Assembly (NCBI GenBank): GCA_942493345.1
Contig: OW818695.1
Location: forward strand, 1,674,001-1,738,000
DNA length: 64,000 nt
Source of the DNA: GWE2-42-39 sp942493345
GTDB taxonomy: Bacteria; Bacteroidota; Bacteroidia; Bacteroidales; Prolixibacteraceae
Direction: 5' to 3'
Both the position numbers and the translations under genes were made by a program. Position 1 is the stretch's first letter. Every line of letters starts with the position of its first letter. Under the pieces are notes generated by a model, which was given only the letters and a program-made list of their open reading frames with translations, had not been told where the DNA came from and did no database searches. Of this stretch, positions 10,027-19,177 are shown in pieces.

Positions 10027-11016
10027 ATGCAAATTCTAATTGGCGTAGACATTGGAGGAACAAAATGTGCCATCTCCATTGGAAAAATAAGCAACAACAA
10101 TGAGATTACAATCATCGGCAAGGAAGTATACCAGACCGTTGAATCTCCAACGCCCGACCAAATGATCCCGAAGTTGATGGATGGACTGGAATCGATATTG
10201 GCAAAAAATGGTTTTAAAAAAGATGATATTGCCAGCATTGGGATCAGTTGTGGCGGACCGCTGGATAGTTTCCGGGGAACTATACTTTCTCCGCCAAATC
10301 TTCCGGGATGGGATGCTGTTCCAATTGTTCAAATTTTTCAGAATAAATTTAACGTACCGGTGGCTATCCAAAACGATGCTAACGCCTGCGCCCTTGCTGA
10401 ATGGAAATTTGGAGCCGGGAAAGGATTCAAAAATATTATTTTTCTCACGTTCGGCACAGGACTGGGAGCGGGTTTAATCCTTAACGGAGAATTGTATTCA
10501 GGCACCAATGATATGGCTGGCGAGGTAGGCCATATCCGGCTTGAAAATTTTGGCCCAGTGGGATATGGAAAATCAGGTTCGTTTGAAGGCTTTTGCAGCG
10601 GTAGTGGGATTGCACAGCTTGCCCAGATTAAAGTAAAAGAAAAGTTCCAGATGGGGCAATCGATAGCATTTTGTAAGAGTATAAGCGATATTGATTCGAT
10701 CAATGCCCAGTTGGTAGCAACCGCCGCACTGAATGGCGATTTATTAGCGAACGAGATATTCCAGACCTGTGGCGCTTATTTGGGAAAAGGGTTATCGATT
10801 CTTATAGACATATTGAATCCGGAATTGATAATTATCGGAAGCATTTTTGTCCGGGCAGAAAAACTATTATCAGACGCTATCGAAAAAGAACTCCTGAAGG
10901 AGGCTCTTCCTTTATCGAAAAAAGTATGTCGCATCGTTCCTGCTGAACTGGGCGAAGCAATTGGCGACTATGCTGCGTTATCAGTAGCCTTTTATAATGG
11001 CTTTTCAAAAAAATAA
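10027..11016 (+). CDS. ROK family sugar kinase (glucokinase-like)
   Basis: A cytoplasmic ATP-dependent kinase that should phosphorylate the monosaccharide released by this PUL. It has the N-terminal phosphate loop DIGGTKCA, the acceptor-sugar motif NDANACALAEWKFG, the second ATP loop FGTGLGAGLILNGELY and EVGHIRL. After this His the usual ROK zinc motif (CxCGxxGC) is absent; the corresponding stretch reads GPVGYGKSGSFEGFCSGSG with a single Cys. This points to a zinc-free subgroup. The length of 329 residues is normal. It is followed after 38 nt by the six-hairpin glycosidase gene. The substrate (glucose, mannose, N-acetylmannosamine, allose and others are possible) is not determined. Confidence 0.88.
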   Translation: MQILIGVDIGGTKCAISIGKISNNNEITIIGKEVYQTVESPTPDQMIPKLMDGLESILAKNGFKKDDIASIGISCGGPLDSFRGTILSPPNLPGWDAVPIVQIFQNKFNVPVAIQNDANACALAEWKFGAGKGFKNIIFLTFGTGLGAGLILNGELYSGTNDMAGEVGHIRLENFGPVGYGKSGSFEGFCSGSGIAQLAQIKVKEKFQMGQSIAFCKSISDIDSINAQLVATAALNGDLLANEIFQTCGAYLGKGLSILIDILNPELIIIGSIFVRAEKLLSDAIEKELLKEALPLSKKVCRIVPAELGEAIGDYAALSVAFYNGFSKK

Positions 11017-11054
11017 CCGTCGAAAATTCAATCATCAAGCAACAAATACAATAT

Positions 11055-12473
11055 ATGAAAAAGCTCTTTTTGATTTGTTCTATTCTCATTTCAATTACCG
11101 GTTCTGGTCAGGAGATTATCAGCGACAACGCCGATCTTGCTGATGCTTTTACTCTCGCTGTCCAAACTGTCGACCTCAATACCCGCAAAGGAATTCTTTC
11201 ATCAGGCGCTGACGGACAAACTTATTGGACCAGGGATAATTCAATAAATTCATGGAATGGGGTAAGCCTGTTGCGCCCAAAAGTAGCAGAACAAACCTTA
11301 TGGTGTACCACAATTAACAGAGATACAATCGGACATCAATATTGGGACAAAATAATCTGGATAGCTGGCGCTTTTAATCATTATCAAGTAACCGGTGATA
11401 AGGATTTCCTGAAACAGGCTTACCGTTGTTCGGCAAACACCATGGACGAACTTGAAAAAACGGTATTCGATAAGGATTATGGCTTATTCACCGGTGGATC
11501 AGTTTTTAACGACGGAATAGCAGGATACGATGCCCCAACGTTTGATTGTACAAACCTTTCGCCATCAATATGGGAGGCGAAAGATTCTAAGGTAATTAAG
11601 TGTCTCAGCACGAATTGTGTTTATTACGGAGCTTACCTCGCACTGGCCGAAATGGGCAACGGACTACATGAAAATGTGGTTGTTGTAAATAAATATAAAG
11701 ACAAGGCTGACAATTTGAAATCCAGCATTTTAAAGCATCTGTACAACGAAAAGGAAAACAAATTTTATTATTTGGTCAACAGCAAAGGCGGCGTCGATAA
11801 ATATCAGGAAGCTTTGGGCGTGTCTTTTGCCATTATTTTTAATGTAATCAGCAAAGAAAAAGCGTACGGCATGACAAAAAATGTTGTTGTTTCCAAATTT
11901 GGAATAACATCTATATATCCCGATTTTCCAAGGTTTTCGAAAGAATTTCCGGGCAGGCATAATAACATGATATGGCCTATGGTAAACGGATTTTACGCAA
12001 AAGCCGCGGTCCACACCGGAAATTACGATGCTTTTACGACCGAGTTGAATGGCCTTACCCATCTGGCTCTTGATGGCGATAAAGGAGATTATGATTTCAG
12101 GGAAGTATATAATCCGTATACCGGCGTTCCCGATGGAGGATGGCAAAACTATAAAAGTACAACAAATGTAATCTGGCCTTCAGCAAAGCATCAAACATGG
12201 TCGGCAACAGCTTATATAAATATGGTTCTTAATGGTTTAATCGGATTCCGTTTCAAAGATGATTCATTCACATTTTCACCATTCCTGCCCAGTAATGTCC
12301 ATTATATCCAACTCAAAAAACTTCATTACAGAAATGCAGTATTGGATATTATTGTTTTTGGACAAGGACAAAAAGTAAAGACATTTCTGGTAAATGGGAA
12401 AAAGCGGCCAAACAATACGATTGATTCCAGCATCGAAGGAGTTACCCAGATATTGATACAACTCGAAGAATAA
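11055..12473 (+). CDS. Secreted (alpha/alpha)6-barrel glycosidase-like protein
   Basis: The signal peptide is followed by an all-helical domain of the six-hairpin superfamily (GH37/GH63/GH78/GH15-like). Visible pieces are YWTRDNSINSW near residue 57, YWDKIIWIAGAFNHYQVTGD near 95, a DAPTFDCTNLSPSIWE acidic loop, a YGAYLALAEMG helix, and the closing KHQTWSATAYINMVLNGLIGFRF followed by a small beta cap (FTFSPFLP). This layout resembles MGH/GH63-type barrels, but I cannot assign a family. It probably trims the same glycan as the neighbouring enzymes. Confidence 0.65.
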   Translation: MKKLFLICSILISITGSGQEIISDNADLADAFTLAVQTVDLNTRKGILSSGADGQTYWTRDNSINSWNGVSLLRPKVAEQTLWCTTINRDTIGHQYWDKIIWIAGAFNHYQVTGDKDFLKQAYRCSANTMDELEKTVFDKDYGLFTGGSVFNDGIAGYDAPTFDCTNLSPSIWEAKDSKVIKCLSTNCVYYGAYLALAEMGNGLHENVVVVNKYKDKADNLKSSILKHLYNEKENKFYYLVNSKGGVDKYQEALGVSFAIIFNVISKEKAYGMTKNVVVSKFGITSIYPDFPRFSKEFPGRHNNMIWPMVNGFYAKAAVHTGNYDAFTTELNGLTHLALDGDKGDYDFREVYNPYTGVPDGGWQNYKSTTNVIWPSAKHQTWSATAYINMVLNGLIGFRFKDDSFTFSPFLPSNVHYIQLKKLHYRNAVLDIIVFGQGQKVKTFLVNGKKRPNNTIDSSIEGVTQILIQLEE

Positions 12474-12488
12474 AATAACCACTTATTA

Positions 12489-14411
12489 ATGTTTCCCATG
12501 ACGCATCTGTTCTATACAAAACAATGGAATTTTAAGGCCAAAGTTGATATCCAGAAGATCAGTTTACTATTTTTTTTACTCGTCCTTGCGTTTAATACAG
12601 CCTTCGGACATTCGAATGAAGTTTTATTAAAGAAGAAAACGACATGGTTGGGTTTTGAAAAAGAAAATCTAATTTTCAATAAAAGTGAGGCTTTCATTCT
12701 TATGCCGAAAAAGTCGCTTGCCGGAAATCCATGGGTTTGGAATGCCAATTCACCCGACTTGAATTCTTCTGTTGATTCCATCCTTTTATCAAAAGGATAC
12801 AGTATTGTTTATATAAACACGAAAAATTTAAATGAAAATTCCATAGCCACGGGAATTTGGGATAATTTTTATGACTGGCTGATTCTGGAAAAAGGATTCA
12901 CTTCGAAAGCCGTTTTAGAAACATCCGGTGCTGAGGCCATAAACATGTATAACTGGGCCATTCGAAACCCATCGAAGGTTTCCTGTATTTATTGTGTGGC
13001 TCCCGATTGCGATACGTTAAATTGGTCGGGAAGCGCAACCGATAACTTCAAAACACTTGCTGATTTTAAAGTACCCATTCTTCAGGTTATTGAATTAACT
13101 GACAATGTTGCACCCAATGATGTAAGTGCCTTTGCTATTGCAGACAGTTATATTCGGGTTGGAGGAAAAATTACTTTATTCACTGATATTATTAAAGCTG
13201 AACAACCGAAAAACAATCATCGTTTTTCAATCAAAAACCCGCAAAACATAGCTGACTTTATTTTTAACCAGTCATTTCCGGTGAAAACAATACTTGATCC
13301 TAGTTTGTACCACGAAACCAGAAGTGGATTGACCAACTGCTATCTGCGTTTTACCCGTGATAAAGTTGGCAAAGTGGTATTTATGGGAGGTTCAATTACT
13401 GAAATGAATGGTTGGAGAGATAAAGTCTGTCGTTACCTGACCGAGCATTTCCCCGAAACTAAATTCGAATTCATCAATGCCGGAATTTCCTCAACAGGAA
13501 GTACCCTGGGTGCATTTCGGTTAGCTGCCGATGTACTGGCAAAAGGAAATGTGGATTTATTGTTCGAAGAAGCTTCGGTTAACGATTCTGGTCTAGATTC
13601 CACAACTTGCATCCGTGGAATGGAAGGCATTATTTATAAAGCGTTAAAGACCAACCCATACATGGATATTGTATTAATGTACTTTGTCGATCCATCAAAA
13701 ATACAAGACTATAACTCCGGGAAGACCCCGGCTGTCATTAATTCTCATAATAAAGTGGCCGTTCATTATAACCTTCCTTCAATCAATTTGGCCAGGGAAA
13801 TAACCGCCAGGATAAATAATGGTGAATTGATCTGGGATGAAGATTTTGGAAGTCTTCATCCAACACCATTTGGATATGAATTGTATTTTCAATCGATACG
13901 TTCCCTTTTTAATGATTGCTGGAAATCATCTGGTAGTTTTAAAGAAAAGAAGCAGCACGTTTTACCTGATTTATTGGATAAGTATAGTTTCAAGAATGGA
14001 GTATACGAAGATATTCATAAAGCAACTCCCGGAAATGGATGGTCTGTGAATGAATGCTGGAAACCTTCTGATCATTTGGAAACCCGGAAAGGTTTTGTAA
14101 ATGTTCCGGTGATGATCTCTGACAAACCCGGATCATTAGTCGAGTTTTCCTTTGAAGGTACTGCAATTGGGATGAGTGGTACTTCAGGACCTGATGCAGG
14201 AATCATCAACTATAGTATTGACGGTGCCCCTTTTAAATCGTTTGATTTATACTCTTATTGGAGCGGATTTCTTTATCTGCCATGGTACGTAGTATTGGAT
14301 GGAGAACTTCCGGATTCGAAACATCAGATTAAAATCCGAATTTCAGAAAACAAGAACGAAAAAAGTATTGGGCATGCTTGCCGGATCGTTCATTTTCTGG
14401 TAAACAAATAA
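12489..14411 (+). CDS. Secreted two-domain esterase-like protein: alpha/beta-hydrolase-like domain fused to SGNH hydrolase
   Basis: After a long N-terminus with one hydrophobic segment (about 20-40) comes an alpha/beta-hydrolase-like domain (about 50-265). It has ETSGAEAINMYNWA at the nucleophile elbow (Ser kept, flanking glycines lost) and a late HRFSIKNPQNIADFI stretch where the catalytic His is expected. The second domain (about 275-480) is SGNH/GDSL: block I MGGSITEMNGW, block II NAGISSTGS, block III EASVND, block V GSLHP. The Asp normally three residues before the catalytic His is Gly here, with an Asp two residues further up. A beta domain closes the protein. In a PUL such proteins usually remove acetyl or other ester groups. 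The role is inferred. Confidence 0.75.
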   Translation: MFPMTHLFYTKQWNFKAKVDIQKISLLFFLLVLAFNTAFGHSNEVLLKKKTTWLGFEKENLIFNKSEAFILMPKKSLAGNPWVWNANSPDLNSSVDSILLSKGYSIVYINTKNLNENSIATGIWDNFYDWLILEKGFTSKAVLETSGAEAINMYNWAIRNPSKVSCIYCVAPDCDTLNWSGSATDNFKTLADFKVPILQVIELTDNVAPNDVSAFAIADSYIRVGGKITLFTDIIKAEQPKNNHRFSIKNPQNIADFIFNQSFPVKTILDPSLYHETRSGLTNCYLRFTRDKVGKVVFMGGSITEMNGWRDKVCRYLTEHFPETKFEFINAGISSTGSTLGAFRLAADVLAKGNVDLLFEEASVNDSGLDSTTCIRGMEGIIYKALKTNPYMDIVLMYFVDPSKIQDYNSGKTPAVINSHNKVAVHYNLPSINLAREITARINNGELIWDEDFGSLHPTPFGYELYFQSIRSLFNDCWKSSGSFKEKKQHVLPDLLDKYSFKNGVYEDIHKATPGNGWSVNECWKPSDHLETRKGFVNVPVMISDKPGSLVEFSFEGTAIGMSGTSGPDAGIINYSIDGAPFKSFDLYSYWSGFLYLPWYVVLDGELPDSKHQIKIRISENKNEKSIGHACRIVHFLVNK

Positions 14412-14480
14412 TTCTAATACAAAGAAACCTTAAAGATTTTTGCAATCAATATTATTAAACCATAATCTAATCGCTAAAAA

Positions 14481-16019
14481 ATGAAAAAGATATTTTTACT
14501 AACACTTCCATTTTTGTTAATTCTTATTTTCAGTTGTTCCAAGCAATCAAAAACCATTGAATCTCTGGTTCCGGCGAATACATCAACGGCGTTTGATTAT
14601 TTCAGCACATGGAATGTACAGGGCTATATTTGTAGTTACAGCTCTAACGAAGCAATGCGCGAAGCGATGAATGAAAGGAGCATGTTTCATGACACCTTGT
14701 ATATGAACTGGACTAGCCTTTTTCCTCAAATTCGTAACGATTTAGTTTTTGTAATGGATGATTCATGGGATGTTCCGCAAAACGAGAATGGGATGCTTAA
14801 CAACGATTATCTGGGATCTGTAGAGCTAAACGAAGAACGTTTTCCTTCTTTTGCCGGAACGCCAACCGAACGGACAAAAAAACTGGTGGATGCTGTTAAA
14901 GCAAAAGGATGGAAAGGTTTGGGAGTTTGGTTATGTGCACAGCAGGCGCCTATATTCGGGAAAGTTGATTCGGTTGCTTATTGGATTGACCGGTTGAAAG
15001 TTGCGAACGATGCCGGAATTACCTACTGGAAAGTAGATTGGGGAAAAAACTTTAACAATATCGAATGGCGGAAAATGGTAACTGATTTAGGAAGAATATA
15101 TGCCCCAAATTTGATTATCGAACATGCCATGAATGAAAAATTCATTGAAATTAGCGATGCGTATCGAACGTACGACGTGGAAAATGTGGTAGCCCAGCCA
15201 ATTACGATTAAAAGGATTTCCAACCTTTTACATTACAAACCACAAAACGACGCAAAAGGAATTATTAATTGCGAAGATGAACCTTACATTGCAGCAGCCC
15301 TGGGTTGTGCAATGGGAATTCAGCGGCATACATTTTCAGGTAATCTGCCCAATGGTACAATCGATTATACATTTCCACCGGTTGGGCGCAACATAAAATC
15401 AAGAATGGATGAAGTGACCCGGGGAATAAGATGGCATCATATTGCCGAACCGTTTGGCGTTGGCGCTGATAACTATTCAATTGATACCGCAGTTTTAAAA
15501 GATTGCTGGATCATGGGAGAACGGGAATCCTGGTGTACCTGGTGTAAAGGCCGTAACCCGGGAGATACTTTATGCGAAATTGCTCCGGCAAGAGTAAGTC
15601 GCGGACTTCCTTTACCAGAGGTACTTAATCCAAGCGCCAATCAACCATTTGTACTTTCTTCTCAATATCCAAACGGAGCGGTAGCCATAGCTGCAATTGG
15701 GCGGGGAATAAAAAGAAATTACATTCTTCAGCGAATGAACATTGAGCAAACAATTTTCAGCATCGATTCTCCAATTGGAATTTTTGGCGATTATGAATCG
15801 CTAACGCTTAAACTTCCGAATGCTATCGAAAAGGATAAATATAGCGTTTATGGGCAGGATCTTGCCGGTGACAATCCGATTGATATTACAAAAGAAGTAA
15901 TTTTTAAAGGGAGTGAAGTCACGATCCCCGGAGATGTAATCCACCGGGTTGGCCTTTCAGCAGCCACCAGCGGCGATATTTCTGATCCCGGAATGGTCGT
16001 GAAGTTTTTCAGGAAATAA
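14481..16019 (+). CDS. Lipoprotein clan GH-D type glycoside hydrolase (alpha-galactosidase-like)
   Basis: The lipoprotein signal ends in FSCS (Cys about residue 19), so the enzyme is membrane-anchored. The TIM barrel has VMDDSWD (Asp93/Asp94), GLGVWLCAQQAP and YWKVDWGKNF, in which Asp186 sits at the clan GH-D nucleophile position. A following EHAMNEKF and DAYRTYDVEN (candidate acid/base Asp) complete the usual pattern. The last roughly 100 residues form a beta domain. It is only weakly similar by eye to the GH-D-like protein at 3543, so the two are probably not recent duplicates and may cut different linkages. Family number and substrate are not decided. Confidence 0.7.
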   Translation: MKKIFLLTLPFLLILIFSCSKQSKTIESLVPANTSTAFDYFSTWNVQGYICSYSSNEAMREAMNERSMFHDTLYMNWTSLFPQIRNDLVFVMDDSWDVPQNENGMLNNDYLGSVELNEERFPSFAGTPTERTKKLVDAVKAKGWKGLGVWLCAQQAPIFGKVDSVAYWIDRLKVANDAGITYWKVDWGKNFNNIEWRKMVTDLGRIYAPNLIIEHAMNEKFIEISDAYRTYDVENVVAQPITIKRISNLLHYKPQNDAKGIINCEDEPYIAAALGCAMGIQRHTFSGNLPNGTIDYTFPPVGRNIKSRMDEVTRGIRWHHIAEPFGVGADNYSIDTAVLKDCWIMGERESWCTWCKGRNPGDTLCEIAPARVSRGLPLPEVLNPSANQPFVLSSQYPNGAVAIAAIGRGIKRNYILQRMNIEQTIFSIDSPIGIFGDYESLTLKLPNAIEKDKYSVYGQDLAGDNPIDITKEVIFKGSEVTIPGDVIHRVGLSAATSGDISDPGMVVKFFRK

Positions 16020-16104
16020 GTATCGTTTGAAGGAAACACATGCAGTTATTGGGCATTGCCCAAAAGTGTAAAAAGCCTGAAATTAATTTTTATAAATACC
16101 CATC

Positions 16105-18537
16105 ATGAGAAAAACAATATACCTGATACTTATTGCACTATTGTGTCTTTTATCACCTGTTTTTGCCATTCAATCGCCAAGGCATACCGAACTTTTGAAT
16201 TTCGATTGGAAATTCATGAAAGGTGATACAAGTCCAGCTTTTACCGAATGGTTTGATGATGCAAAATGGGAAACGGTGCAATTGCCCCACGATGCGTCTA
16301 TCGGTGAAAATTTCACGAAGGACGAATCAAACAGCGATAACGGGTGGCTTCCTTATGGAAAAGGTTGGTACCGTAAATATTTTGAAGTACCAGTCAGCTC
16401 AAAAGGGAAAAAGGTATTTATCAGTTTCGACGGCGTTTACAGGGCTGCCGAAGTTTGGTGCAATGGAGTTTATTTAGGGAAGCATTTAAATGGTTATTTG
16501 GGGTTTGAATATGATATAACACCGGAAATTAAGTTCGGAATACAAAATGTAATCGCGGTAAAATATGATAATACGACGAAGGAAACGTCGCGGTGGTACA
16601 CCGGGGAAGGCATTTATCGGGATGTCTGGCTGAAAATAACTGACAAGCTGTATATTCCTCAATATGGCACATATATAACCACTCCTGCAATTAATAAAGA
16701 AAAGGCACTGGCCAAAGTGGAAACAAATGTTATTAACGAATACAGCGAAAGAAAAATATGCCGATTGGTAACAGAAATAATTGCCCCCGATGGGAAAAAA
16801 GTCGTTGAGTTTACGTCCGTTGTACCAATAAATCCCGGAGAAAATTATCTGTTTCACCAGGAAATTGAGATACCAGCGCCAATGCTCTGGTCTTTTGAAT
16901 CCCCGAACATATATAAAGCGGTTTCGAAAGTTTATACCGACGATAATCAACTCGATGAGTATGAAACTACGTTCGGCATTCGTGAAATAAGCATGACACC
17001 CGACAAAGGATTATTGGTCAATGGGAAAAAAGTGGTTGCAAAAGGAGGCGATATGCACCACGACCTTGGATGCATTGGAAGTGCGGCGTTAGCAAAAGGA
17101 TATGAGCGTCGGTTAGCGCTCCTGAAAAAAATGGGATGTAACTCCATTCGGCTAAGCCATAATCCGCATGCCCCGGTTTTGTTGGATGTTGCCGACCGCA
17201 TGGGCTTTCTGGTTTTTGCTGAAGCCTATGACAAATGGACATCGCAATATTATGGCGGACAGGAATCTTTTGATGCCAACTGGAAAAACGATCTTGCCAC
17301 ATTTATTAAAAGAGACCGCAACCATCCGTCCGTTTATATCTGGAGCATGGGCAACGAAACATATAATCAAATGGGACTTCACGATCCGAAATTTGAAACG
17401 CCGGCTGATGCAAGCGACTACGGCGTAGGTTTATACAAACGAATGGTGGATTTTACACATTCCCTGGATCCCTCAAGAAAAGTTACCGTTGGATTATTTC
17501 CTGCCCGCGAAAAGGTTGTAAAGGAATGGGAACATTCGAACAACTATGAATATTTCACAAATTCATTCCCCGCCGAAATGGCTTTTTATGGCGATGTGGT
17601 AAGTTGGAATTATACCGAAAACATGTTCCGGTCTGATCACGAAAAATTTCCTCAACTGATGTTTATAGCTTCCGAAACAGGAACCAACCTGAATTGTGAA
17701 CATCGAAAATTTTCCTGGCTGGAAATAGATACGAACTATGTGATAGGGCATTATTACTGGAGTGCAGCAGACTACCTGGGAGAATCGGTCTGGCCCTCCA
17801 AAGTCTGGGGGCGCTCTTTCCTGGATATTTCGGACGAGATGACTCCTGTAGGATATTATTACCAGAGTTTTTATGATGACCTTCCCATGCTGCATATCAT
17901 GGTTTATGATGAAGATGGAGCACGGAAAAAGTGGTTCGATAAACCTGATACCCGGCGATGGGATTGGTATCCGATGAGTGATCACTGGAACTGGAAAAGC
18001 AAAAATGTAAAAGTCGGAACATTTACCAATGCCGAAGAAGTTGAACTATTCCTGAACGGTAAGTCATTGGGAATTAAAAAACTTGCAGATTGTGATCAGG
18101 GAAAAATGGATTGGGATGTGCCCTATAAGTCCGGAGAACTAAAAGCTGTAGCACGAAACAAAGGCGTAATTGTAGCTGAACATACATTAAGAACAACAGG
18201 AAAGCCAACTGAAATTACATTAGAACCCGACACAACTAAACTGAAGGCGAATGGGCTTGATCTTGCGTACATTAATGTTCGCCTGATTGATAAAAATGGC
18301 TTAACAGTACCCGATGCTGACAGATTAATCAATTTCTCGGTTGAAGGAGCCGGTTTTCTGGCAGGAACAGCAAACGGAGACATTTTCAGCAACGAAAAAT
18401 GGGCAGGGAACAAGCGTTCTACCTACAAAGGAAAATGTTTGATGGTTCTCCGCAGTTCTCGAAACAAAGGAGAAATAGTGATAAAAGCTCACACAGAAGG
18501 ACTGCCTGATAAAATTCTTCGGATACAGGTGGATTAA
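16105..18537 (+). CDS. GH2 family beta-galactosidase-like glycoside hydrolase
   Basis: A signal peptide (to about residue 22) is followed by a GH2 sugar-binding domain with WFDDAKWETVQLPHDAS, GKGWYRKYFEVP and the RWYTGEGIYRDVWL strand, an immunoglobulin-like domain, and the TIM barrel. The catalytic acid/base is Glu418 in WSMGNETY; the nucleophile is Glu524 in ASETGTN. RLSHNPHAP and GHYYWSAADYLGE are also typical. The C-terminal part carries the Ig-like domains found in PUL GH2 enzymes (VELFLNGKSLG, then an invasin-like ITLEPDTTKLKANG domain). The length of 810 residues fits. Retaining exo-beta-galactosidase is the likeliest activity; other GH2 specificities are possible. Confidence 0.92.
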   Translation: MRKTIYLILIALLCLLSPVFAIQSPRHTELLNFDWKFMKGDTSPAFTEWFDDAKWETVQLPHDASIGENFTKDESNSDNGWLPYGKGWYRKYFEVPVSSKGKKVFISFDGVYRAAEVWCNGVYLGKHLNGYLGFEYDITPEIKFGIQNVIAVKYDNTTKETSRWYTGEGIYRDVWLKITDKLYIPQYGTYITTPAINKEKALAKVETNVINEYSERKICRLVTEIIAPDGKKVVEFTSVVPINPGENYLFHQEIEIPAPMLWSFESPNIYKAVSKVYTDDNQLDEYETTFGIREISMTPDKGLLVNGKKVVAKGGDMHHDLGCIGSAALAKGYERRLALLKKMGCNSIRLSHNPHAPVLLDVADRMGFLVFAEAYDKWTSQYYGGQESFDANWKNDLATFIKRDRNHPSVYIWSMGNETYNQMGLHDPKFETPADASDYGVGLYKRMVDFTHSLDPSRKVTVGLFPAREKVVKEWEHSNNYEYFTNSFPAEMAFYGDVVSWNYTENMFRSDHEKFPQLMFIASETGTNLNCEHRKFSWLEIDTNYVIGHYYWSAADYLGESVWPSKVWGRSFLDISDEMTPVGYYYQSFYDDLPMLHIMVYDEDGARKKWFDKPDTRRWDWYPMSDHWNWKSKNVKVGTFTNAEEVELFLNGKSLGIKKLADCDQGKMDWDVPYKSGELKAVARNKGVIVAEHTLRTTGKPTEITLEPDTTKLKANGLDLAYINVRLIDKNGLTVPDADRLINFSVEGAGFLAGTANGDIFSNEKWAGNKRSTYKGKCLMVLRSSRNKGEIVIKAHTEGLPDKILRIQVD

Positions 18538-18567
18538 TTGATACTGTAGTCAATAAAATGGAATAAG

Positions 18568-19161
18568 ATGATAATTGATCAGATTAAAGGAAATTTTAAA
18601 CAGGCACAGGAGGTTCTCGACCGTTTTATTTCGAATCCTGAAACCTGGGAAAAACTTGATAAGGCAGGTAAAATCATGGTTCAGGCTTTGAAATCAGGAA
18701 ACAAAATTATTTCATGCGGCAATGGTGGTTCGCTGTGCGATGCCATGCACTTTGCCGAAGAGTTGACAGGGCGGTTTCAGAACGACCGCCGGCCTTTGCC
18801 TGCACTTGCCATCAGCGACCCGTCGCATATCACCTGTGTGGCCAACGATTTTGGCCTCGAATATATTTTCTCCCGCACCGTGGAGGCGTTGGGCAATCAT
18901 GGCGATGTGCTTTTGGCCATAAGCACCAGTGGAAACTCGCAAAATATCATTAATGCGATTGCCTCAGCCAAACAAGCCGGAATGAAAGTTATTGGCCTCA
19001 CCGGAAAAACCGGAGGACAGATGGCTTCGCTATGCGATGTTGAAATCCGTGTTCCACACGAGGGACATTCCGATCGTATTCAGGAAGTTCACATCCAGGT
19101 GATTCATTCGCTGGTGAATTACATTGAATTGAGTTTGCACGGACAATTATTTAAAGCATAA
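18568..19161 (+). CDS. gmhA: SIS-domain sugar-phosphate isomerase, phosphoheptose isomerase type
   Basis: D-sedoheptulose-7-phosphate isomerase makes heptose 7-phosphate for lipopolysaccharide. The family motifs are all present: GNGGSLCDAMHFAEELTGRF, DPSHITCVANDFGLEYIFSR, STSGNSQNI, LTGKTGGQMA and HSDRIQEVHIQVIHS (Glu/His of the metal-assisted active site). The length of 197 residues is normal. It sits inside the PUL run between GH2 and an MFS transporter, 30 nt after one and 16 nt before the other. By eye its central part is richer in G+C than either neighbour and looks like core-genome sequence. It may be a native heptose gene caught next to the PUL, or an isomerase recruited for the released sugar. 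Confidence 0.88.
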   Translation: MIIDQIKGNFKQAQEVLDRFISNPETWEKLDKAGKIMVQALKSGNKIISCGNGGSLCDAMHFAEELTGRFQNDRRPLPALAISDPSHITCVANDFGLEYIFSRTVEALGNHGDVLLAISTSGNSQNIINAIASAKQAGMKVIGLTGKTGGQMASLCDVEIRVPHEGHSDRIQEVHIQVIHSLVNYIELSLHGQLFKA

Positions 19162-19177
19162 CTTAAAAATCAGGAAG

